Source: DATIJJ01 sp039936115 (GTDB taxonomy: Bacteria; Pseudomonadota; Gammaproteobacteria; DSM-16500). Taken from it: a stretch of DNA of 11,243 nt. Below are positions 5,986 to 11,243 of the stretch, piece by piece (positions within the stretch are counted from its first letter, which is position 1; the number at the start of each line of letters is the position of its first letter). The DNA lies in assembly GCA_039936115.1 (NCBI GenBank), contig JBDTIZ010000205.1:1-11243 (forward strand), read 5' to 3'. Under the pieces are notes generated by a model. It ran no database searches. It was not told the origin of the DNA and saw only the letters and a program-made list of their open reading frames with translations. The translations under genes were made by a program, and so were the position numbers.

Positions 5986-6414
5986 ATGATTACCGGCATC
6001 AACCATTTGACCTTAGCGGTTCACGACCTGAACGAGTCAACAGCTTTTTATAGAGACATGCTTGGCTGTAAAATTCATGCTGCATGGGATAAAGGCGCAT
6101 ATCTCTCAGCAGGACGCCTTTGGTTATGCTTAACATTAGACCCTAAAACAAGAACATCGCCGTTGCCAGAATACACGCACATTGCTTTCAACGTTCGTAG
6201 CGAAGATTTTCAAACTCTCTCTAACAAGATTACAGATTCGGGTGCACACATTTGGAAAAATAATACAAGCGAAGGTAATTCACTCTATTTTCTTGACCCC
6301 AATGGTCACAAGCTAGAAATTCATACGACTACACTCGAAGAACGCATTGCTAGCTGCAAACAAGCACCCTATTCAGACATGCTATTTTTTGATGAAAGTC
6401 ACACGAGTAATTAA
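5986..6414 (+). CDS. fosA: FosA-type fosfomycin resistance glutathione transferase (VOC fold)
   Basis: The product from ATG 5986 has 142 residues, close to the usual 135-141 of FosA, a Mn(II)- and K(+)-dependent cytosolic enzyme that opens the fosfomycin epoxide with glutathione. It begins MITGINHLTLAV, where the His is the first metal ligand. The other two ligands are seen in YTHIAFNV (His) and HKLEIH (Glu). IWKNNTSEGNSLYFLDPNG carries the Lys and Ser/Tyr residues that hold K(+) and the phosphonate, and the Arg of LEERIASCK completes the site. Conservation is high, so resistance activity is plausible, though housekeeping VOC enzymes share this fold. An in-frame GTG at 5956 would add ten unsupported residues. 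The next gene starts one base after this stop codon, so the two are probably co-translated. Confidence 0.85.
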   Translation: MITGINHLTLAVHDLNESTAFYRDMLGCKIHAAWDKGAYLSAGRLWLCLTLDPKTRTSPLPEYTHIAFNVRSEDFQTLSNKITDSGAHIWKNNTSEGNSLYFLDPNGHKLEIHTTTLEERIASCKQAPYSDMLFFDESHTSN

Positions 6415-6415
6415 T

Positions 6416-7189
6416 ATGAAAAAATTTATTGTCGAACTACACGATCCAGAAATCACTAAAATTGGCATTGCCGCAATGACTGATTTCTATCAAACAATGT
6501 CTATTGACCACCTATACAGCGCTAACGCAGTTGCTTTTGCCACTGGCATTGACTCACCATTCCTTAACGTCGTCATCGATACCAGGCCGCACAGACAAAA
6601 TAGTTCGAGCTTAATAAAATCAGTCTCCAATTTTTTTGATAAGCATCACGCCCCTTGGGGATGGCTTGTTGCGCCTGCTTCACATGAAAATGATCTGATC
6701 CAACAAGGATTTTCTTTACTGGAAGAAGCTCCAGCTATGTACTTTAATTTATCTAATTCATTTTCTATCCTAAAAAATGAATTAATTATCCTACAAGAAT
6801 TAAGTACTCATGATGATCTTAAAACCTGGATTCAGCCTATCAACGAAGGATTCCAAGCTACGGAAGGTGAAGACAGCTATCGCAAACTCAATGTTGACAA
6901 AAGTAGCTCTGGTAAACTCCTACAGTTTGTAGCCCACTACCAAAACAATCTTGCAGCCGCCGGAACACTGTTCATATCGAATGATTCCGTGATGCTACAT
7001 AATCTTGCTACGAAAACGGCTTTCACAAAACGCGGCATTGGAACAGCACTCACTTTGTATATGATGAACAAAGCCAAACAGCTAGGATTTAAACACTGCT
7101 TTTTGGATTCATCAGAGGATGGCTTTAATCTATATAAAAAAGTTGGCTTTAAAATTTATTCTACAACACTAACTTATACTGACTCTTAG
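6416..7189 (+). CDS. GNAT-family N-acetyltransferase
   Basis: The 257-residue product has a C-terminal GNAT domain. The acetyl-CoA loop lies in AFTKRGIGTALTLYMMNKA, preceded by the strand SVMLHNLATK and followed by GFKHCFLDSSEDGFNLYKKVGFK, the usual motif B that ends in the Tyr-Lys-x-x-Gly-Phe signature. The N-terminal half (about 1-125) is poorly conserved and may be a second, degenerate GNAT fold. The substrate is unknown; GNAT enzymes acetylate amines on antibiotics, metabolites or proteins. ATG 6416 is one base beyond the fosA-like stop and is preferred to an in-frame TTG at 6347 that would overlap the upstream gene by 68 bases. The pairing with a FosA homologue suggests a detoxification unit, which is inference from position only. 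Confidence 0.8.
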   Translation: MKKFIVELHDPEITKIGIAAMTDFYQTMSIDHLYSANAVAFATGIDSPFLNVVIDTRPHRQNSSSLIKSVSNFFDKHHAPWGWLVAPASHENDLIQQGFSLLEEAPAMYFNLSNSFSILKNELIILQELSTHDDLKTWIQPINEGFQATEGEDSYRKLNVDKSSSGKLLQFVAHYQNNLAAAGTLFISNDSVMLHNLATKTAFTKRGIGTALTLYMMNKAKQLGFKHCFLDSSEDGFNLYKKVGFKIYSTTLTYTDS

Positions 7190-7513
7190 TATGAATTAGT
7201 GTCATTACTTGCGCTTACCCGGGGTATCGCCGTTGTAGTAAATCAAATAATGTTTGCTTAGCATCTTCTACAGTTAGACGAACTTCTTCTGTTTTTTGCA
7301 ATATAAATGCAACGGGCATTGATAGAGGAGCAACAACAAAAAATTAAAACAGAAAACCGCTCATTCAAACTTGATTTATTTAGTCCTTAAGATACAAAAA
7401 GGGGAGTAAATGAGCTAAAATTCGGCCTATCATTTTGCATGACTCCAAGTGTTGGCTTAATTGGATAATCTATAAATATCAATTGCTTGCTACGTGATTG
7501 GGAACGGGAAAAC
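7190..7513. other. Intergenic interval with one small minus-strand open frame
   Basis: No confident gene lies in these 324 bases. On the minus strand a 34-codon frame (7319-7215) encodes a helical, protein-like sequence beginning MPVAFILQKTEEV and ending FDLLQRRYPG, without a ribosome binding site; it may be the remnant of a lost gene. An AAAAGGGGAG ribosome-binding-like sequence at 7397-7406 leads only to ATG-AGC-TAA. A TATAAA at 7471-7476 is a possible -10 for the next gene but has no -35 at proper spacing. Confidence 0.5.
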
Positions 7514-8974
7514 ATGAAAAATTGGGAGAAGCGTGCATTAGAGCTGCTTAAAAAGAGCCTTGTGGGACTACCGCATGAATTAAATGAGTTAGATTGGAAG
7601 GAATGCCTTTCTCCGAACCATGAAAAATTAAGCTGTCATTTATCTGCATTTGCTAATTATCCTGGCGGTGGCTTCTTAGTATTTGGAATAGATAATAAAA
7701 CTAGAAAGCCTGTGGGGATCAATCTACAAGACAGTGAAAATATCATTTCAACGCTGTCGAATAGAGCAAGAGGAACATTAAATCCCGAAGTTGCAATCGA
7801 ACATAGCAGCATCATTTACGAAAATTATAATTTGCTTTTCATATTCATAAATGAATCCCCAGTGAAACCCATTCGTCTTAAAAATGGCACCATAGAGGAT
7901 AGCTACATACGTTCTGGCGGATCAACACGCAAGGCATCTCAACATGAACTAGGGGGGCTCATGCTAAATAGCCGTTTACCCCGCTGGGAAGATTTACACG
8001 CATCATCTTTATTAGCTGAAGATCAAGTATTGGCATTATTAGATTTTCACGGACTCCACGAGCTATTGAAGCGACCCGCTCCATCCAGTAATCAAGAAAT
8101 ACTTCATTGGATGGAGTCTGAAAAAATGATTAAAAAAAGCAATCATAATGGTTATTACATTACAAACTTTGGCGCTATTGCGGCGGCAAGAAATTTAGAT
8201 AACTTTGATGACTTGTCCCGAAAAAAAATCCGAGTTATTCGTTATAAAGGGTTAAATAATACAATCAGTGAAAATGAATTTTTAATTCATAAAGGCTATG
8301 CTATAGGTTTTAATGAGCTCCTTAATTTTTTAAATGCCACGCTGCCACAAAGCGAAATTATTCAAAAAGCTTTTCGCCAAGAAACACCTGTTTATCCACA
8401 AATTGCCTTACGTGAACTAACTGCTAATATGCTTATTCATCAAGATTTTGCTATTCGTGGCACGAGCCCTATGATTGAAATTTTTGATGACAGAATAGAA
8501 TTTACAAATCCAGGAACTCTTTTATCTACCAAAACTATTGACCGCCTAATCGGCACCAGACCCGAATCGCGCAATGAAATATTAGCCCATGCTTTTGGCC
8601 GTTATCATATTTGCGAAGAGCGTGGAACAGGCTTCACAAAAACTATAACGGCGATTGAAATTTTTGGCTTACCACCCCTTAAATTTCATCAAGAAGAAAA
8701 TTATTTTAAAGTAACTCTTTATTCTCCCCGTGCATTTAAAGAGATGTCTCGAGAAGAAAGGATACAAGCCTGTTACCAGCATGCTGTTATTAAACACCTT
8801 TCGCACAGCGCCATGACTAACACCAGCCTACGTGAACGTTTCAAAATGCACGAGAAACAGCGATCTATGATTTCTAGATTGATTAAAGAAGCTCTCGAGA
8901 CGGATGTTATTAGAATTAAAGATATTAATGGTAAATCCAATAAGCAATCAGAGTACCTGCCTTACTGGGCATAA
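7514..8974 (+). CDS. Schlafen AlbA_2 / HATPase_c_4 putative transcriptional regulator (COG2865-like)
   Basis: The 486-residue product has the standard architecture of this family. An N-terminal AlbA_2 (Schlafen-like, 'divergent AAA-4') nucleic-acid-binding domain spans about 15-150, with the Glu-rich start ELNELDWKE (22-30), the AFANYPGGGFLVFGIDN core (45-61) and YIRSGGSTRKAS (131-142). A GHKL-type HATPase_c_4 domain follows at about 290-400, with LRELTANMLIHQDF (299-312), DDRIEFTNPGTL (325-336), SRNEILAHAF (352-361) and EERGTGF (368-374). A small C-terminal helix-rich domain at about 412-486 resembles a winged helix. These proteins are often annotated RecG-like or as transcriptional regulators, and related domains occur in phage-defence proteins; the role here is unknown. 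ATG 7514 has GGAA nine bases upstream and is chosen over TTG 7487. Confidence 0.85.
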   Translation: MKNWEKRALELLKKSLVGLPHELNELDWKECLSPNHEKLSCHLSAFANYPGGGFLVFGIDNKTRKPVGINLQDSENIISTLSNRARGTLNPEVAIEHSSIIYENYNLLFIFINESPVKPIRLKNGTIEDSYIRSGGSTRKASQHELGGLMLNSRLPRWEDLHASSLLAEDQVLALLDFHGLHELLKRPAPSSNQEILHWMESEKMIKKSNHNGYYITNFGAIAAARNLDNFDDLSRKKIRVIRYKGLNNTISENEFLIHKGYAIGFNELLNFLNATLPQSEIIQKAFRQETPVYPQIALRELTANMLIHQDFAIRGTSPMIEIFDDRIEFTNPGTLLSTKTIDRLIGTRPESRNEILAHAFGRYHICEERGTGFTKTITAIEIFGLPPLKFHQEENYFKVTLYSPRAFKEMSREERIQACYQHAVIKHLSHSAMTNTSLRERFKMHEKQRSMISRLIKEALETDVIRIKDINGKSNKQSEYLPYWA

Positions 8975-8976
8975 GA

Positions 8977-9056
8977 TGCTTATGTGACTGCAAAAGAAAG
9001 TCCTCGATAAATATGTATATTTATCATGAGGTTGCTATGTGACTAGCAAACGGAAA
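8977..9056. repeat. Imperfect direct repeats flanking a hairpin
   Basis: TGCTTATGTGACTGCAAA (from 8977) recurs as TGCTATGTGACTAGCAAA (from 9033), each followed by a GAAA-like tail, with two single-base indels. Between them lies a hairpin: GATAAATA (9006-9013) and TATTTATC (9018-9025) pair perfectly, and outer CCTC (9002-9005) pairs with GAGG (9028-9031) past a two-base bulge. The unit sits between the stop of the AlbA_2 gene and the protease promoter. It could terminate or process the first transcript, act as an operator for the second, or be the trace of a small insertion with a duplicated target. Confidence 0.55.
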
Positions 9057-9082
9057 AGGCCCAGCTATACCTGCTTGTAAGC

Positions 9083-9110
9083 TATAATAGAGATATTAAC
9101 CCATATAAGG
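9083..9110 (+). promoter_or_regulatory. Promoter -10 and ribosome binding site of the protease gene
   Basis: A perfect TATAAT lies at 9083-9088, about 30 bases before the start codon, without a recognisable -35, so an activator may be needed. AAGG at 9107-9110 lies seven bases before ATG 9118 and supports that start. Confidence 0.5.
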
Positions 9111-9117
9111 CAGCATT

Positions 9118-10395
9118 ATGGCCAAACGAATCGGAGCTTGGGTTCTTTTTTCCATAATTACAATAAGCCTATTTATTGGTCTGATACAACTCGTCTACGC
9201 TCAATCAAGCCTTACTGAAGCTTCACCTCCTCAATCTTCTGCTCAAAAAGTTTATACACGAGCAAGCAATTCAATTTTTACCATCTATGGAGTTGAGCCT
9301 GATGGCGAAAACAAAGGTGTAGCTCTTGGCAGTGCGGTTGCTATTGATAAAAATATCTTAGCCACCAATTGTCACGTAGCATTAACCGGCACTTATTTGG
9401 TTGTCTATATAAATGATACCCGAAAAAGAGGCGAGCTTTATTACTACGATCAACGCAATGATCTTTGTCTTGTAAAAATTCCAGGAATTGTTTTTACCCC
9501 CGTAAACATAAGGCAATCTAGTACTGTTAGCATCGGGGAAGAAGTTTTTGCTATTGGAAATCCTAAAGGATATGAAAAAACAATTTCACGAGGAATAATT
9601 TCAAATAAATTTACATTTAAAAATACCGTAATACTTCAAACCGATGCGGCAATTTCCCCAGGCTCAAGCGGCGGTGGTTTATTCGATGAAAACGGAAATT
9701 TAATTGGCATCACTTTTCTTAAAGATGAAAGCAAAGGATCAGAGGGTCTAGGGTTTGCAATTCCCACCGAATTTATATTAGCAGCGATGGAGCAAGAAAA
9801 ACCTAGCATTTCAGAAGAACAGCCAACAATAAATCAATCTATCAAGCAATCAAATCAAGTTCAATCTTCTTCATTAACAAAAAGTGAATCAAATAAAAAT
9901 CAACCATCCAACAACATTACTCGAATTGCTTATTATGGCAAAAGTGAAATTGGATTGATGAGGTGGCAGGGAAAATGCTTTATTGCAATAGTTGGAAGAT
10001 ACAAGCCAGATCAACCCACAAGCCTTGCAATTTGGTTTCCCGATAACCCAAATGGTTTCTTTATTTTTTCAAAAATTGTAAATGCCGATGATGCGGTTAA
10101 ATTTATGATAAAAATGAATCAGACGAATAACACGCAATATATTCCCTCAAAAAGCTTTATATTTTTTAACAAAAAATTACATGGAATCTCCCTTATTTCT
10201 ATAAACAATTTTCATTATCCTGTGTATGTTTTTGCAGTCAAAAGTGATGTAACTGAAACGCTTGTTACTTTTGATTATTTTCTAGGTCAATTTTATGGTT
10301 ATGAGCATCGACCTGGAATGACGACAATCAAATTTGACTTAGATGGGTTTACAGAGGCATTAGCAGCTTACAATAAATCTTGCAAAGAGGAGTAA
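9118..10395 (+). CDS. Exported trypsin-like serine protease with an unrecognised C-terminal domain
   Basis: The 425-residue product starts with a signal peptide: Lys/Arg at 3-4, a hydrophobic core at about 7-26, and a likely cleavage after VYA (26-28). A trypsin-2/HtrA-type protease domain occupies about 40-225. Its catalytic triad is His86 in LATNCHVAL, Asp115 in NDLCLVK and Ser184 in SPGSSGGGLFD; FAIGNPKG and LGFAIPTEF are also typical of DegP-type domains. No PDZ domain follows. Instead a Ser/Gln/Asn-rich linker (about 226-266) leads to a domain of about 160 residues (267-425) that is rich in aromatics and beta-like and ends FDLDGFTEALAAYNKSC; I do not recognise it. The mature protein should work in the periplasm or outside the cell. 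Its stop is six bases before the start of a membrane-protein gene, so the two are probably one operon. Confidence 0.85.
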   Translation: MAKRIGAWVLFSIITISLFIGLIQLVYAQSSLTEASPPQSSAQKVYTRASNSIFTIYGVEPDGENKGVALGSAVAIDKNILATNCHVALTGTYLVVYINDTRKRGELYYYDQRNDLCLVKIPGIVFTPVNIRQSSTVSIGEEVFAIGNPKGYEKTISRGIISNKFTFKNTVILQTDAAISPGSSGGGLFDENGNLIGITFLKDESKGSEGLGFAIPTEFILAAMEQEKPSISEEQPTINQSIKQSNQVQSSSLTKSESNKNQPSNNITRIAYYGKSEIGLMRWQGKCFIAIVGRYKPDQPTSLAIWFPDNPNGFFIFSKIVNADDAVKFMIKMNQTNNTQYIPSKSFIFFNKKLHGISLISINNFHYPVYVFAVKSDVTETLVTFDYFLGQFYGYEHRPGMTTIKFDLDGFTEALAAYNKSCKEE

Positions 10396-10401
10396 CTGCA
10401 C

Positions 10402-11050
10402 ATGCGCCAAATTAAGTGGGGGATCATTCTAATTGCATTGGGATTGTGTGTGATATTTTTTGTTATTTTACCTTTGTTAGAGCCCATTAAAGATTTTTTC
10501 CCAAAAAACGATGATAAAAGCTTAATAACATTTCATTACATTTGCCTGATCCCTGATCATATTATCTTTTTTCCTTGTAGTTGTTACAGGGGTGCTAGCT
10601 TATGTAGCTAACCGTCAATTAAAAGAAATTAGTAAAGCAGCTAAAGCAGATTTTCTAATGCGCATTGATGATCGTTACGCAAGCGAGTCAATTCTAAGAG
10701 CACGACAAACAATTCAACGCTTATACCGCGAATCAAATAACTTACACCCCGGATCACCCGAAAGCGTGCATCGATCACACATTGCAATCAGGATTAACGA
10801 AATCAGCGAAGATATTAATTCATCAGAAGAATATACTTATCTGCTAAATCTCTTAGATTTTTTAGAAACCATTAGCTATTTCACCAACAAAGGAGACATT
10901 TCAGAATCAGATATTCATAATCTAATGGGGCCTTCTATGGGATTCTTTTTTACTATATTCACTCCAAGAATTGAACATAGGCGAAGAAAATATGGCAATG
11001 AAGCCTACTATTGCGAACTTCAAAAATTAGTAGCAAAAATGCGCAAATAG
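10402..11050 (+). pseudogene. Two-TM membrane protein gene split by a 7-bp duplication
   Basis: The first frame opens at ATG 10402 behind a strong GAGGAG (10387-10392) and runs to a stop at 10611; the second continues to 11050. The second frame begins with a hydrophobic stretch that has no start codon (its first candidate, GTG 10592, lies inside that stretch and lacks a ribosome binding site). CCTGATC occurs twice in tandem at 10545-10558; removing one copy joins the frames into a 213-residue protein. The rebuilt protein has TM1 at about 7-26, a short loop, TM2 at about 47-66, and a helical cytosolic or periplasmic domain with ADFLMRIDDRYASE (80-93), ARQTIQRLYRES and LLNLLDFLETISYF, features of small uncharacterised two-TM proteins. 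As it stands, a 69-residue product with an intact TM1 and altered tail could be made. It forms an operon with the protease gene. Confidence 0.8.
10545..10558. repeat. 7-bp tandem duplication causing a frameshift
   Basis: CCTGATC at 10545-10551 is followed directly by an identical CCTGATC at 10552-10558. A 7-base gain shifts the frame by one and accounts exactly for the broken membrane-protein gene. Deleting either copy gives the reading ICLI followed by ILSFFLVVV, an uninterrupted transmembrane helix. Confidence 0.9.
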
Positions 11051-11082
11051 AAAAACACCCGAGAGCCACCCTCATACCAGAT

Positions 11083-11104
11083 ATAACGGAAATATTACGG
11101 AAAT
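11083..11104. repeat. Short 11-bp tandem repeat
   Basis: ATAACGGAAAT (11083-11093) is followed directly by ATTACGGAAAT (11094-11104), one mismatch. It lies between the end of the membrane-protein gene and the likely left end of the insertion sequence. No function is apparent. Confidence 0.5.
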
Positions 11105-11140
11105 CGCCTAAACTTCCAATGGCGAATTCTAAACAGAAGT

Positions 11141-11205
11141 GCGACAGTCTAAAAATGCTGTATATTCATGTTCTTGGGAAACTTGAATAGCATGGAGACT
11201 GTCGC
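11141..11205 (+). promoter_or_regulatory. 65-bp imperfect palindrome over the transposase ribosome binding site
   Basis: GCGACAGTCT (11141-11150) pairs perfectly with AGACTGTCGC (11196-11205). Inside, ATGCT (11155-11159) pairs with AGCAT (11189-11193), ATTCA (11164-11168) with TGAAT (11184-11188), and GTT (11170-11172) with AAC (11180-11182) around a 7-base loop, 23 pairs in all. The right arm covers GGAG (11194-11197) and ends at the ATG. A transcript entering from outside would fold and hide the ribosome binding site, a protection mechanism known for IS10 and IS200. It may also be part of the element's left end. Confidence 0.6.
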
Positions 11206-11243
11206 ATGGGTAAGTATACTCATTTGTCGATGTCAGATCGACG
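11206..11243 (+). CDS. Start of a probable IS30-family transposase (cut by window end)
   Basis: Only the first 12-13 codons are visible, beginning MGKYTHLSMSDR. A basic start followed by H-L-S/T-x-x-[ED]-R is typical of the N-terminal helix-turn-helix of IS30-type transposases. GGAG at 11194-11197, eight bases upstream, is a good ribosome binding site. The left end of the element probably lies between about 11105 and 11150, but its terminal repeat cannot be defined without the right end. With so few residues, the family is a guess from the motif. Confidence 0.5.
   Translation, partial: MGKYTHLSMSDR

Noticed and set aside
6347..6415. TTG-initiated extension of the acetyltransferase
   Set aside because: The extra residues come from another frame of the FosA-like gene; ATG 6416 directly after its stop is the natural start.
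9118..10395. Assignment as DegP/HtrA
   Set aside because: The protease domain is of that type but no PDZ domain follows, and the C-terminal domain is different.
10545..10611. Programmed ribosomal frameshift in the membrane-protein gene
   Set aside because: No recognised slippery site or stimulatory structure was seen, and the exact 7-bp tandem duplication is a simpler explanation.
7514..11050. Calling AlbA_2 protein, protease and membrane protein a new phage-defence system
   Set aside because: The AlbA_2 gene has no tight link to the other two (143-bp gap, separate promoter), the protease is exported, and nothing in the sequence shows antiviral function.

Overview
The window reads as AT-rich chromosomal DNA of a gammaproteobacterium, most likely a member of the Legionellales (Legionella/Coxiella/Berkiella-like). 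That placement is inference: it rests on the base composition, on a pteridine reductase / MidA-type methyltransferase / PTPS-like gene cluster, on a LuxR regulator with a divergent sensor domain, on an orphan coiled-coil membrane protein resembling a Dot/Icm effector, and on dispersed palindromic repeats. No rRNA, tRNA, CRISPR array or replication origin was found.

Left part (1-2801): a palindromic element with a 23-bp tandem repeat (54-190) lies behind a minus-strand PTR1/FolM-type pteridine reductase. Divergent from it is a MidA/NDUFAF7-type methyltransferase, followed by a PTPS/QueD-fold protein with its own promoter. The reductase and the PTPS-like protein suggest a reduced-pterin pathway, but the PTPS-like protein lacks the usual catalytic Cys and His.

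Middle (2802-5985): four minus-strand genes. They are an orphan protein with a long predicted coiled coil and two hydrophobic regions, a SnoaL/NTF2-like protein, a LuxR-type regulator, and a 44-codon ORF that appears translationally coupled to the regulator. Between the orphan and the SnoaL-like gene lies a 350-bp nest of dispersed repeats (4089-4434) with inverted and direct copies; its right edge supplies the stop codon of the SnoaL-like gene.

Right part (5986-11243): all convincing genes are on the plus strand. A FosA-type glutathione transferase is followed within one base by a GNAT acetyltransferase, then a 300-bp gap with little in it. Next comes a Schlafen/AlbA_2 plus HATPase_c_4 protein (COG2865-like). 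After a hairpin flanked by direct repeats comes an exported trypsin-like serine protease with an unrecognised C-terminal domain. It is in an apparent operon with a two-TM membrane protein gene that is broken by an exact 7-bp tandem duplication. The window ends in the first codons of a probable IS30-type transposase, preceded by a 65-bp imperfect palindrome that covers its ribosome binding site.

The strongest new observations are the 7-bp duplication that splits the membrane-protein gene, the palindrome over the transposase start, the non-canonical PTPS active site beside a pteridine reductase, and the orphan protease/membrane-protein pair.
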